In this document: piece by piece, positions 47,428 to 59,737 of the stretch
Layout: every line of letters begins with the position of its first letter
Numbering within the stretch: the first letter of the stretch is position 1
Source of the DNA: Silene conica
Lineage: Eukaryota; Streptophyta; Magnoliopsida; Caryophyllales; Caryophyllaceae
NCBI GenBank assembly: GCA_029255685.2
Contig: CM055320.2
Location: forward strand, 49,912,910 to 49,976,909
Length of the DNA: 64,000 bases
Reading direction: 5' to 3'
Position numbers and translations under genes: made by a program
Notes under the pieces: model-generated
What the model was told of the DNA's origin: nothing
The model's input: only the letters and a program-made list of their open reading frames with translations
Databases searched by the model: none

Positions 47428-48015
47428 TTTGCTACACAAGTGACAAAATTTTATGAGCACCCTAGGTCAACTTCTATTCTGACTTGGTATTGCTAACATA
47501 CATACTTAGCATGTAACTTTCCATACGATTAAATCCTTATTAAAGGTCTACCTAACGGCTTAGGGATCACATAACCACATGCATATACAAATCTCACTTA
47601 TAAACAAAATTAAGATATAAACTCATGTTCTCAATACTTGAAAATAACACATATACATGCCAGTCATCATGTTCTCAATGCTTGAAAATAACACATATAC
47701 ATGCCTTACAGTATACATATATACTTATTCATCTTTCACATCATTACTTACCTCATTCCCTTGGCGCTGAAAGGTCAGTACATATACATATATTATATTT
47801 ACCTTGGGTCCAAAACTACCCACACTCTTCAACTCTCAAGGTAACCAGGTTAGACTGGAAGGGCCAGTGGCTTGGTTTGAGGGGGCCCCTAACTCATCCC
47901 AACCCTATGGGGCTCCAAACAGTTACTAGCCTGGGGTTCATTTTATTTAGACACTCCTATGTTCATTATTTTCATTTTAGTTTAGGCCTGAGGATCGTTC
48001 GCTCTGATACCACTT
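47428..48015 (-). other. Element D 5' leader with primer-binding site
   Basis: Primer site complement GCTCTGATACCA at 48001-48012. A block at 47840-47940 is shared with the leader of C. No gene. Confidence 0.85.
47624..47705 (-). repeat. Tandem duplication, 44-bp period, in the D leader
   Basis: CATGTTCTCAATACTTGAAA begins at 47624, and nearly the same sequence at 47668. Both are followed by ATAACACATATACATGCC. Confidence 0.8.
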
Positions 48016-49212
48016 TGTAACACCCCAATTTACCTAGGAGCCTTGACTAGGCCTTCCGAGGTAAATAGGACTATTACCATCCTGGATAAACCAGGGCAGT
48101 AGATAGTCATAGTGAAAGATAAACAGTACTTTAAATATAAAAGACTAAACTGTAAACGGTTACAAAACAAAGTCCAACATAAGTTCAATACAACTGGAAT
48201 AAAACAGGTGAAGACTATAAAAGAGACTAAGTTATCTAAACTAGGTCGGTCCAATCCATGTCTCTCCTCCATGCTCAAGTCCTAGTCCATCTGTCTCTGA
48301 CCTGAAAGATCTACTCCCCATTCCGGATCATTGTAGGTGAACACGAATACACTGTCAACCTCGCGGTTGAGTAGGATAACACAATAATGTAATAAGCAAC
48401 AATGTAATAAGTAAATGCCATAACCATGCTGAGCTCACTCGCAACCCGAAACACCAATCATAACCCGAAACACCAAGCCATACCGAACCTCCCGGCAGAC
48501 TATAATCGACCGTCGTCGAATACCAGCATAAAGCTGAAGACACCAGGCCTGGCCTGCAGACCACCCTGGGCTTTATATCAAATAATATATGTCACCTCCC
48601 TCTCAATAATGCAATTGACATGCTTATGAATGCAATATTAAACAACTAACACTTGAACACCAATCACATATAAATCATGCTTGCACTCATAATACACATT
48701 ATAAACATCCATTCATTTCACATCATAGAATATAGTACAGTGTATCCTACCTGGAATAGCAGTCCGAAAACAAGCAACACCGTCTAGAAATACTCCACTT
48801 CGAATTCCGTTCCTATAATTATTACTTAGTATTAAATTCTATTCATGCAATCAACTAATTATAAAGTGACTAACCATTGACTTACCAACGACATAATACT
48901 TATTAAATATAGTACTTACTAAAAATAGCATTCAACGTAAAACAATTATTACTAATTAATTAGAACTTACTAATTATAGACTTGCCAAAAATAGCTTATG
49001 AACAATTAATCGATTATTAGTAATCAATATCTTAACAATATAAATAATTATGAATAAGCTAAATAACAATAACATACTAATTGTCAAGACATGAATAATA
49101 CACTAATACTATAGTATGACTAACATATCATTACTCCAAACCCAAAATGTCACCCTTAAAAAAAACATAAACAACCACTAAATAATAATTAAAGAAGGTA
49201 ATAATAATAATC

Positions 49213-49260
<48 letters not shown>

Positions 49261-50361
49261 TTAATAATATTAACAATTAACTAATAATCAAAACAGAAAT
49301 CCCAGCCGTTACATCTCACGCAAAAACGAAAACCCAATTCGCGAAACACCGAACAGGCTGCTCCACCATGACAACCACCGCCTCTAGCACCAACCGTAGC
49401 CTCTGGCTTCCCCACTGGCACCACCATGCTCGCCTCTGAGCCGCGGTGGTTCCAGGGAGGGAGTCAGTGGCCGTCGACCACCACCCACAGCACCACACAA
49501 CCGTTCACAAACCAGCACCACTAACAGCACTACTCTTAACCGTGACTGACACCCCAAACGAAATTCGATATTGCACCGGCACTAAACACCCTAAACCACC
49601 GCGACATCAACCACCCTACCACCCTGACTCCCCTCTATAACTATACCTTACTACCCAGGACCCTCGTGACCAGTAACTACATCGAAATCCTATCAAAATA
49701 CCATACATGCAACACTGTTCTGATACTTTCTGAAAACTCGATTGACACAGGCACCAAAACGGCCTTCGAGGGTGGTCTTGGACGGTCAATGACATCAAGT
49801 CTAGGGTTAAAACACAAGTACTATCACCATAGAACATAAATGCACGAAGAAACAGAACCAAAACTATAATTACCTTATAGAATTAACGAATTGAAAATGA
49901 ACAGGAAACTGAAAAAACAGAGAATGAGTATTGAGTACCCGTTTTCAGATGCAAAACGAACCGCCTATAGCCACCCTAAACCACCAAGTGATCCTTTCTT
50001 CTTGTTCTCAGAGGTGACGGCAGTGTGTGTGTGAGAGAGAGAGAGGCGTTATGGGTTTAGGGTTAGGGTTACGAGAGAGTTTATAAGGGGTGGCAGATAG
50101 ATTTTGTTGACGTTTGGGCAGCATGGGTTTTGAACGTGGGGTGCTATAAGGTTGGGCTTTCCAGCCTTGACACGCATCTCGAGGCCCATACTCGTACTTA
50201 AACGCGGTTTCGTTACTCATTCGCATACTCGATCCCTTACCAACACATGTAATACTTATTCCATAAATTAATTATCGATTGCTAACGTTTAAATAATTAA
50301 AACACGTTAACATAACAACCAAATATTAAAATAAAAACACAATAAAATACGTAGTATTACA
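48016..50361 (-). repeat. Element D 5' LTR
   Basis: 2346 bp. Includes an (AAT)n microsatellite at 49199-49265 and a GA-rich stretch near 50035. Confidence 0.92.
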
Positions 50362-51154
50362 AGTTCGTATAAGCTTGCTAAGTAACCAAATTGGGGTGCT
50401 TGTAGTTTATTTATAGTCTAAAGGTTTTAACAGAAAAGAAACTAAAACAGAGAACCGCGCGATTAGACAGATAAGAGAAAATACTAGGATCTTCGGTTCA
50501 CTATGGCTTAGGGCGAAAAGAGGAAGTCGAGAACGCGTTAAGGTCGGGAAAGGGGCAGTGAAAAGGTCCTTTCGGTCCGCTATTCGCCCTATGATAAAAC
50601 TAACAAACTTTCGCTCTAGTTAATTCATCCTAAAGTTCGTCGCAGGTCTACCTAATCCAATCTTTCGATCTAGGGTTAGGGAATCCACACAGTTGATTGG
50701 ATGCGTCGACTCAAACAATCAAAAGCTATTAGATGCAACGATTAAATGCAAACCCTAATTTAAAACATTCAAGACAATAATCAAATCTTAAGCCATAATT
50801 CCCCTAAATCCTAGTGAAGGATTTAGCAAACCATTTTTATAAGATTACTAAAGCAATTACATAAAATAGGATTCAACATAATGAACAAGTAAGTAATGCA
50901 AAACATGAATCGAATATTAAAATAGGGAGAAGAATACCGTACTACAAGATTGAAGGAAGATGAACCAAAAGATTGCTTGAAATTCAATTGTAAAAACTAA
51001 AACTAAAAGAATTCTAGAGAAAAGTGTTTTTTGTGAGATCTAGGTTACAAAAAGTTGCTTCTTTCCATCTGTTGAATGATACCTTCTTTCTCCTCTTTCT
51101 TTCCCTTTTATGCTAAATTCAGAAACATTCGATCCCGGAAATTTCGCACCCTAG

Positions 51155-51337
51155 CTCGATCGAGTAAGTGAGTTACTCGATCGAGTAGTTACTTGCTCCT
51201 TCTTGATCGATCGAGTAATTGCCAGTACTCGATCGAGTGCCCTTCAGGTGGTCCTCGATGTCATCACAGGTAGTCTTCGATCGAGCTTCTTTCAACCAAT
51301 AACCACTCGATCGAGTGGAATCGAGGGTCGATCGAGT
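51155..51337 (-). repeat. Three paired CGATCGAG palindromes in solo LTR F
   Basis: CTCGATCGAGTA-N9-CTCGATCGAGTA at 51155-51187 (period 21). CGATCGAGT at 51208 and 51230 (period 22). CGATCGAGT at 51308 and 51329 (period 21). A lone TTCGATCGAGC lies near 51277. Same spacing as the A/E boxes but a different palindrome. Confidence 0.85.
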
Positions 51338-51558
51338 GAATTACAGGATTTGGCGAGAGTTTCTTTTCTTGATGTCTCGAAAATGCCTATTTTGCTAAGA
51401 TTTGAGCGCATTTCTTCTTCTTCTTCGTTATTTATCTGTAATGAACACAAAGGCAATAAAGTAGACAATTCGGAGGAAAAAGGGTGCTAAAAGCTAAGAT
51501 TCAAAGGACAAATACGTGCAAAATGGACCTAAAAAGTCTATATAAATTGCACGTATCA

Positions 51559-53963
51559 AAGTACTTGCACAACTTTTTGTTAGTTGAGCCAAAAATAATA
51601 TTGTCAGCATAGATCTGAACGACTAGTAGGTCTGAGTTCTCGCTTTTAAGAAATAAGGTTTTATCCACAGAACCTCTCTTGAATCCAATCTCCAATAGGA
51701 ACTTTGATAATCTGTCGTACCATGCTCTGGGTGCTTGTTTTAGGCCATAAAGAGGTTTGTCCAATTTGAATACATGATCCTTGACTTTGCTGTCAGGAAA
51801 TCCAGGAGGTTGTTCAACAAATACTTCCTCTTGGAGCTAGCCATTAAGAAAGGCGGTCTTAACGTCCATCTGAAATAGCTTCATTCTCTTCTGTGCGACA
51901 AATGCAATGAGTAGTCTTATTGCCTCAAGACGAGCAACAGGAGCGAAGGTTTCGTCATAATCGATCCCTTCCTGTAGGTTGTATCCTTGAACCACTAATC
52001 TGGCCTTATTTCGCACAATAACTCCAGTGTCATCCAATTTGTTTCTGAAAACCCATCTAGTTCCAATGACAGATCTGTCCTTAGGTCGAGGTACAAGATG
52101 CCAAACTTTGTTTCTTTCAAATTGCTGGAGTTCTTCTTGCATAGCAACTATCCAGTCTGGTTCTACGAGAGCTTCCTTGATATTTGAAGGTTCAATGGTG
52201 GAGCGAAAGGAGTAGAATGAGCAAAAGTTGTTTAAGCTCCTTCGAGTTGGAACTCCATCTGTCAGGCTTCCTATGACATTGTCCAAAGGATGAGAGCCCT
52301 TGTATCCCCAGTTCCTTGATTGATTATTTGCTTTACCTGTACTTGACTCGGGATTTTGGCTTGTTCCCCCTGAATCCAAACCTGGGGTTGTAGTAGGATC
52401 AGGTATAACTCCGATCTCTTCCCTTTGGTTTTGATTCAAAGTTATAGCTTCATTAGCTGTAACTCTGGGTTCTAAGTCATTGGCTTGAGAGTTATCTACA
52501 GTATCATCAACTGTAGCTTCATCTCTCGCACCGTTTTCTCCCAAGTTAAGTTCATCATGAATTCCTTGAAGTTCACCTTCTTCATTTTCTATTTCAGGAG
52601 GATCTTCCCTTGACAACCTGAAATCGGGTTCGTCTAGGTTTTCCTCATTGTCCTGTAAAGGCTTATCGAAGGCATTATTTTCATCAAAGATAACATGAAT
52701 ACTTTCTTCTATGCATAAGGTATGTTTGTTAAAAACTTTGTAGGCTTTACTATGATCTGAATATTCTATAAAAATTGCTTCGTCACTTCTAGGGTCGAAT
52801 TTGCTTAATCTGTTTTTACCATTGTTATGCACAAAACATTTACTCCCAAAACATCTTAGGTGAGATATATTAGGTTTGCGACCACGAAGAATTTCATAAG
52901 TTGTATTTTTAAGGATAGGTCTAATCATAGCACGGTTATGAATATAGCAAGCTGTACTAATAGCCTTAGCCCAAAAGTTTCTAGGTAGACCACTACAAAG
53001 AAGCATTGTTCTAGCCATGTCTTCTAAGGTTCTGTTCATTCGTTCTACGACTCCATTTTGTTGTGGGGTTCTAGTTGCCGAGAAGTTATGTCCAACACCG
53101 TTGGTCTTACAGAACTCAATAAAGGCATGATTGTCGAACTCAGTTCCATGCTCAGTATGAATAGTTACTAGGTTAGATTCATATTTGTTTTGGACAAGTT
53201 TCATGAGACTAACAAATTCATCAAATGTTTCGTCTTTAGAATGAAGAAAGATTGGCCAAACAAATCTAGAGTAATCATCAACTAGAACGAAAACGTACCT
53301 GGAACCACCTCTGCTTCTTACCTTCATCGGGCCACATAGATCCATGTGTACTAGTTCAAGAGCTTTTTCTGTACTTACCACTCTTTTCGGCTTAAAATAT
53401 GATCTGACGTGTTTGCATCGTGCACAAGTGTCACACATCTTTTCTTGATCAAATTTGATCTTTGGAAGACCTTCGACCAAGTCCCATCTTTTCAGCTTAC
53501 TTAGAATAGGTGAGCTAATATGACCAAATCTCTTGTGCCATAAACATGGATCATCTAACGTAACTTTCATGTAGGAGAGAGAGTTAGTAGGTACGACATT
53601 TAAATCAATCATATAAATGTTTTTCTTTCTATGACCTTCAAGAATAACTTTGCTTGTACCTTCCAAAATTATATGACATATATCTGCATGAAAAAAAACC
53701 TTGTTTCCTTTGTCGCATAATTGAGATATACTTATTAAATTATGTTTGAGACCACTTACCAGATATACATCATTTATAGCATGAGATGATGAAATATCAA
53801 TCTTACCAATCCCTATAATTCTTCCTTTCTTATTATCACCGAAGGTAACCTTTCCTCCATCAAAGGGTTCTAGGGATAAGAATAGATTTACGTCGCCTGT
53901 CATGTGTCTTGAGCATCCACTGTCGAGATACCACAAGTTATTTTCCTTTGCAACAAACTGCAC
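51559..53963 (-). pseudogene. Element G pol, 5' part: integrase and reverse transcriptase
   Basis: Begins [14 protein letters not shown] (protease, the DSG motif kept). A GAG-pre-integrase zinc region follows ([18 protein letters not shown]). The integrase core has HMDLCGP and NGVVERMNR, but the second acidic site reads HTEHGTEF, so Glu replaces the expected Asp. The RT start reads [11 protein letters not shown] and [13 protein letters not shown] premature TAG at 51837-51839 follows where Tyr is usual, then LQEEVFVEQPPGF, PLYGLKQAPRAWY and YADNIIFGS, where Asn replaces the second catalytic Asp of YxDD. F interrupts at LCKYF. These lesions mark a dead element. Confidence 0.9.
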
Positions 53964-53971
53964 ACATAAAT

Positions 53972-56307
53972 TTAGAGATAGGATTTAGATACCCAAGCAT
54001 ACTTGGGTCCTTTGTTGTTAGTAATCACAAATACATCTTCTTTCTTGACCCAAACTTTTCTTATGTAAGTTTTTCTATATCTATAGTAGTTAGGTTTTGA
54101 TGTTTTTGTATACGTTCTAGTTTGTTCTTTTGGTGACCAATTTTTGTTGGTCGTTGGTTGAGGAGTTTGTCTGGTTCTATTTTTCTTTTCTTTGTAATCA
54201 AATGTCATGTCATAGAACCATCTGTGGTCAATATTTCTTTCCTCAACTTTGTCATCATCACTCTCAGAGACGGAAACAGTGTCGTTTGGTATACCTAAGG
54301 ATTTAACAAACTTGACTCCAGTTTTAAAATCTTGTGCGTGTTTCACACAGTTTTCTCGGAGGTGACCAGTATGACCACAATAAGTACATATTAAATACTC
54401 AGGTAGGTCGACATATTTTCTTCTTCTAAAGTCTCGGTCTGTTGGGCTTTGTTTGCACTTTGAGTGATCCTTCTTCCATAACATTCATGTCCTAATCCCA
54501 TCTTCATGTTATTATCAGATTGTTCAGTTAGGAAGTTTAGTACGTTAGTACTTCCTTCCCATTTGTCGTGAACTTTCTGAGCATGAAGGAGAAGGTCCTT
54601 TAAAGAGTCTATTTCCTTTTTACAGGTAGTATGGTCGACGTTGCTAGACTCTTTTAGGTTTTGAATGTCTTTATGAAAGTCGGAAACAATTTTAGCATGT
54701 TCCTTCTTGATGTTAGATAAGTTGAATTCTAAATCCATGATCTTATTTTCGAGGATCTCAACTTCTTCTAGATGAGTCTCGTCTTCCACAACTGTCAAAG
54801 ATTTAGACTTTAGAAGCTCATTAGCTTTTCTCAATTCTGAAGTTATAGCTTCATTAGCTGTAACCTTAGATTGAAGCTCTTTAATGTTGAGTTTTAGTTT
54901 TGAGGTTATAGCTTCATTGGCTATAACTTTAGACTCAAGAACCTTTTTCTCAGACATTACTGTTTCCAACTTAACATTGGTTTCAATGTTCATTTTGGAT
55001 TTCAGTTTCTTAGCTTTGGCCTTAAGAAGTTGATTTTCCTCAGCAATATCGAGGATTTGTTCTTTCAACTCATCTACCTCAAGACTTTGTTCATGACATT
55101 GTTCTAGGGTTTTCTCAAAGTATTTAATTAACATAGCCTTAGACAGATTTTTAACTTGACTCTTAAGTTGTAAAAAGTTTACCTCTTCATCATCGTCGTC
55201 TGAGTCGATTTCTCCAAGGAGACACATATGAGATGCGTCATCTTCATCATGGTTGTTTGAGATTAAATCAAAACTGACGTTGCTTAAGCAAAGGTTTGCT
55301 ACCTCATCCTCTTCTGAGTCTTCGTCATCTTTGGATTCTAATTCTCCCCAGCATGACGCAAGCATCACCTTTTTGAATTCCGTTTTGGTCTTTTCCCTCT
55401 TGGATTTGTCTTTGATTTTGTCCCAACTTGGACAATCCTTTATCATGTGGTCTTGTTGTCCGCACTTGAAACATCCTCTTTTGAAGAATATTTGTTTAGA
55501 GTCAGTTTTCCTTTTGTCAACCGTTTTGTTATTAGGGTTTTTGTATCTTCCTTTAAAAACCGCTTTCTTGAATCATCTTGCGAATAGAACTGTTTCATCT
55601 TCAAGTTCTTCTTCGCATACTTCGCTTGTGGAGGCTTGTAGTGCGACGCCCTTTCCTTTAGGGTCATCATCATCTTTGTTTAGCATGATCTCATGAGCCA
55701 TCAGAGATCCTATAAGTTCTTGGTAAGTTATTTGAGATAGATCACGTGCTTCTTCAATGGCTGTGACCTTTGGTTGCCACTTTTTGGTAAGACTCCTAAG
55801 GATCTTCCGAATGATATCTTCAGAATCGATCTTTCTACCAAGGTTCCGTAGTTCATTGATAATGCAAGAAAATCGTGCAGACATGCTATCAATAGATTCA
55901 TTCTTTTCCATAGTGAAAAGTTCAATTTTTTAATAAGCAAATCTATACGATGTTTCTTGATTACGGATGTACCTTCGTAGGCAAGTTCAAGACCATCCCA
56001 TATTTCCTTAGCGGAATTACAAGATGAGAATCTATCAAATTCTGAAGTTATCATACCGTTTTGTAGGAAACTCATAGCCTTTGAATTCTTTTCTGCAATT
56101 TTGTAGTCGTCTTCTACATAATCACTTTCCATCTTTTCATAGGTAGTTCCATTGGCGGCAGCGACCAAGATTTTCTTTGGTCCGGTTTGGATGATCTTCC
56201 AACATTCCCAGTCACATCCCTTGATGTAGTGAGTACGTCATCATATTCTTCCATAAACTGTAGTTCTTACCATCGAAGATAGGACACTTGAGATGCTTGG
56301 AATCCAT
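53972..56307 (-). pseudogene. gag: Element G gag, multiply frameshifted
   Basis: Starts MDSKHLKCPIFDGKNYSLWK at 56307, with a TGA after about 25 codons. It then continues in several overlapping frames: 56168-55728 (capsid: AKEIWDGLELAYEGT, HRIDLLIKKLN), 55911-55573, 55673-55443, 55446-54391 and 54484-53972. Two zinc knuckles are visible, CFKCGQQDHMIKDC near 55450 and CTYCGHTGHLRENC near 54370. Between them is a long acidic and coiled-coil region with repeated KVIANEAITSKL / [12 protein letters not shown] segments. A large gag with two knuckles and coiled coil is usual for SIRE/Maximus. Confidence 0.85.
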
Positions 56308-56384
56308 TGTTGATAGAGTATATAATATAGAATCAATAGTAGGATCAATCTCACGCGGTTAGGCGATCAAGAGCACGAGCACGA

Positions 56385-56397
56385 GGCTCTGATACCA
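56385..56397 (-). promoter_or_regulatory. Element G primer-binding site (tRNA-Met type)
   Basis: The sense strand reads TGGTATCAGAGCC, two bases from the 5' LTR. Confidence 0.9.
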
Positions 56398-56399
56398 AT

Positions 56400-57819
56400 T
56401 GAAGAGTCTATTGATATGATATACTCAAGAAGGGGGCGTTGAATTGAGTATGCCTTCTTTTTCAAATCATCTTCGATGTGTGTTTTTGTATGGTGATCGT
56501 CGAGTAGAGCAAGTAATAAAGAGAGACACGATATTTTTGAAGTGGTTCAGTTTCACACTTTGAAACTTACGTCCACTATTCTCGATTAATAAAATTAGTA
56601 CTGACTCCGGATTACAATTTTATCAACCCTACTCGTACAACTTTGATGTTAGTTGTAACTCAATCTAGATACCGTTAAATATCTAGCTACGTCAAGTACC
56701 GTTAAATACTTGATTACAATGAGTACCGTTAAAAACTCGATCTATCTTACGCTAATAAGATAAGTCTTCAATGTTCTTCAAAGTCACAATCTTGAATGAA
56801 TAAGATCAATGCTTGAGCACTTGAATCTTGAAACGAATATGACAATTTAAGCTCGGTGGTTTTCTTGATTTGCGTGTGTGTGTATTATTTCGTTATATCC
56901 ATTGTTTCACAAGTGTTCTATTTATATAGAATTATGTCTAGGTTATTAAACCCTAGATGATTTAGGAATATTACTTAAACTAGAATTCTAGTCTTTAGGT
57001 AATACTATCATAAATCTAATCTTAATTTATTTAGGAAATATTTAATAAGATACTTTAGGTATTATACAAGGAATCAATTTCCTAATTTATATTTAGGAAA
57101 AATCTTATATAATAAATAAATAGCAACCTTATTAAAAGCAACTTCCTAAATCTTGTCAAAATATAATAAATTATATTCCATAATATAATCTAGATTGTTT
57201 TTAGGATATCTAAATAAATACATATTTATTTATTTAATTCATCCTTCTCGTTTTATGGAACATGTCATAGTATACGTTTTCCAAAACCGTTTCATACAAT
57301 ATTTAGATTATATTATTTTGACAATTATGGTTATATAAAAATTCTTAGTTTATTAGTAATAAATAATTAACTCATAAGAAAATTATTTATTCCTATTTGA
57401 CCAAAAGATATTTTATACTACCTTATTAAGATTAATAATTCAAAAATAGAATACTTATTAAACATTATTTAATCACGACGATTTTGCAAACCAAAATCGT
57501 TTCAATCATCACAAACTTTTCGACCATTTCTTCTTCCTTGAGTACGTAGCTATAACTTGAATCAATCTCATACTAAAGCTATAGTTGATAAGTATAACTC
57601 TAGTTCACTATATGCACTTGTGATCTTCATCTAATCTTCGATTAGTCAATCCTTTGACTAAAGTTCTTGAATCTTTTATACTTGATTGATGAGATCTAAT
57701 ATTCTGTACACTTAGCACATGATTATACGCACGAGTATATAATATACTTAACTAGACTTGTCATTATCAAAACATAAACATATATACTTAATATATACAT
57801 TTGAATATATGGTTCAACA
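56400..57819 (-). repeat. Element G 5' LTR
   Basis: 1420 bp, TGTTGAACC...GACTCTTCA in sense. The possible TSD on the right is AACTC (57820-57824); its partner lies outside the window. Confidence 0.9.
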
Positions 57820-58809
57820 AACTCTTACAACCTTAGAATAATTAACTAATTGTTAACTAACTTGTAACAAACTAATAATAACGTAACTAATTTTGTAACA
57901 AACTCATTATAACTAACTATAACAAACTTGTAACAAACTACTTAAAATAAAAACTAACTTATTTTGAGTCCTAAATAATTAATACTAACACATGCCTTAT
58001 TTATTTGGTCGTGTAGTCTTCCATGTTCCTGACCACTACTTGCCCCACCGTGACCACCACCTCCCACCGTGCCACCAGCTTCCGTCATCCCCCACCTTCA
58101 ACACCACCTCGTCGTATAAGCTTGAACCATCGATATTTGGATCATTACAAATGTGTCTCTACTCCTCAACTGTACCCAACTCTATTGTGTCAGTTTGTCG
58201 AATAGTTGAAGTCATTGTTACGTTTCAGTTTTGGCGTATTTTTTAAGGTTTTAAAAATAAAAGTGTATTAATTAGATTAACTCTATGAATTAAATTTGCG
58301 ATTGATTATTATAATTCTTGTATATAGTACTTTATTCTGGTATTAAAAATATTTTTTTGGGAATTTTTTTATATCGAACAAACTTTTTATTGAATTTTTC
58401 TTTCAAAACTCGGTTTATTGAAGGGTAATGAGGCTGATTTGATAATTTGGATATAACGATGCAAAATCATGAAATATGATCAATTAAAGGATTATGTTTT
58501 TTATGCACATGTGATTTGTAAAAAAAAAATATAGTTATTTTGTAGAGTGTTTAAAAATACATAGTTACCTTGTAGAAAATCTTAACATTAAACTTGCCCG
58601 GTCTAACAAAATTAACGGAAAATAAAATTATAAAAATAAAAATCATGTATAACCTAGTAGAATAATCTGATTGATTACAAACTTGTAAAAAACAAATGCT
58701 TAGAACTGAATGCTTATTAAAAAAAAATTGTAAAAAATAAAAGCAGTAGACGTGTCCACAAAAACGTAGCATTACTCGGCCATTTGTTCCATTCATAAGA
58801 TTCATATTA
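57820..58809. other. AT-rich flank outside element G, no gene seen
   Basis: Repeated AACAAACT/GTAACAAACT at 57840-57960. A short open frame at 57992-58246 shows no recognisable domain. Confidence 0.5.
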
Positions 58810-59432
58810 TCCCTGTATTATAAAAGGAGTAGAATTTCAAGCATTTTCATTGGTTGTAGATTTTCATAAAAAAAAATTGATTAATATTAAGGTAGGCCCC
58901 CCATAATCTCAAACTAATTAATTACCCTCTTTCTTCCTTCCATTTTTCTATTAATTAAATAATTCTTTACTTTCTTAATTCAATAAATTGTAAAATTATT
59001 AAAATTAATTAACTTTTAAAAATCATTAAATTTAATTAACTCTTATTTTTTAAAAACGAACAAGTAAATAGCCGAGAGAATGCACTGAGATAATGTTACT
59101 ATTGTTCATCGTATAACGAGTATTATTCATTGTATAATTACCATTTTTTTAATTACATATTTATCTCTACAACAAAGATAAACAACAAAATAAAAAATTT
59201 ATATAAATAGAGTTGAAAAACCGATAGCAAATTTTTCTAAAGGTATTATATTTTGAACACATACTTTATATCAAATTAAACGAGCCCAATAAATATTAAA
59301 AATACATATATAATATTAAAATAATATTAAAATCATACAATTTTTTTTTAATTTATTCACCTTTTTTATTGATTTTCAATTTAATAAAATTAAACCCGTG
59401 CATTTTTTACGCCCGCACGGGCGTAAAACTAG
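58810..59432 (+). mobile_element. Non-autonomous Helitron 1
   Basis: 623 bp between A (58809) and T (59433). Starts TCCCTGTATTATAAAAGGAG. Ends with an 11-bp-stem hairpin (59405-59428, core ACGCCCG-CA-CGGGCGT) followed by CTAG. No coding capacity. Confidence 0.72.
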
Positions 59433-59522
59433 TATAATACTAAAGGAGTAGTATATATTTGGTTTGGTTTGGTTTGGTTTTTGGTTTGTAGTTTGTAGGC
59501 GACAATAATACGATATACGTGA

Positions 59523-59737
59523 ATGATGTCGTCGGAGAATAGCCGGTGTAACTCCGAGTACCCTTCTACCAGAAGTCTGACTACCAGTCAATTTTCTCAA
59601 CATGATTATTATTATTCATCCTTTCCTATCTCCCTTAATCTCGTCTCCGCCGCACGTCGCCACCTTCGCTTCCTTCGTGATGTCTCCGCTTCGGATTGGC
59701 TTCATCATCCCCTTACTCTTCTCCAGGCCATTCGCAG
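59523..59737 (+). CDS. Candidate first exon of a GRDP/DUF1399-like host gene
   Basis: ATG ATG at 59523; open frame of 215 nt to a CAG/GTATCT donor at 59737/59738. It encodes a Ser/Thr/Tyr-rich start, then ISLNLVSAARRHLRFLRDVS, ASDWLHHPLTLLQAIRR. This resembles the N-terminal block of plant glycine-rich domain proteins (DUF1399: VAAAKRHLxFLxxVDxxxWL...AIxRYxxLWxPL), where the next exon would begin with Tyr. Repeated GGTTTGGTTT at 59460-59490 precedes the ATG and could be leader sequence. No second exon is recognisable to 63693, so the intron is long, the gene continues outside, or this is an orphan fragment. Family assignment is from memory and tentative. Confidence 0.42.

Larger units (their letters stand above)
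33942..50361 (-). mobile_element. Element D: Tekay-clade chromovirus (Ty3-gypsy), nearly intact
   Basis: TGTAACACC...GTATTACA with TSD AGTTC (33937-33941 and 50362-50366). 3' LTR 33942-35155 plus 41527-42674 (split by E), 5' LTR 48016-50361, tRNA-Met primer site 48001-48012, polypurine tract at 42675-42691. Gag, protease, RT, RNase H, integrase and a C-terminal chromodomain are all present with one frameshift. The LTR copies are very similar, so insertion is recent. Confidence 0.93.
33834..51558 (-). mobile_element. Element F: solo LTR of an Athila-like element, split by D
   Basis: 33834-33941 plus 50367-51558, about 1.3 kb in total. Starts TGACACGG, ends GCACGTATCA, TSD AAGTA (33829-33833 and 51559-51563). 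Termini and the CGAATCCACAGGGAG segment resemble A and E LTRs (TGACACCC...CGCATCA; GGGTCGAACCACAAGGAG). No internal region is present, so this is a solo LTR left by LTR-LTR recombination. Carries CGATCGAG paired palindromes at 51155-51337. Confidence 0.82.
1..57819 (-). mobile_element. Element G: SIRE/Maximus-like Ty1-copia LTR retrotransposon, the outer host of all nested insertions
   Basis: A repeat at 1-1290 matches 56562-57819, and the right copy begins at 56400 directly after a tRNA-Met-type primer site. Between them, reading right to left, lie gag with two zinc knuckles, integrase, reverse transcriptase, RNase H and a further ORF after pol. This is the SIRE/Maximus order. The element is split twice: by A (3421-32360) in the post-pol ORF and by F with its contents (33834-51558) in the reverse transcriptase. 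LTR copies differ by many substitutions and indels, for example about 24 bp present near 290-315 and absent near 56855. Frames are broken. It is the oldest layer here. About 162 bp of the left LTR lie outside the window, so its TSD cannot be tested. Confidence 0.9.

Noticed and set aside
57992-58246. 84-codon ORF as a gene
   Set aside because: No recognisable domain, His/Pro-rich from CCACC repeats, no supporting context.
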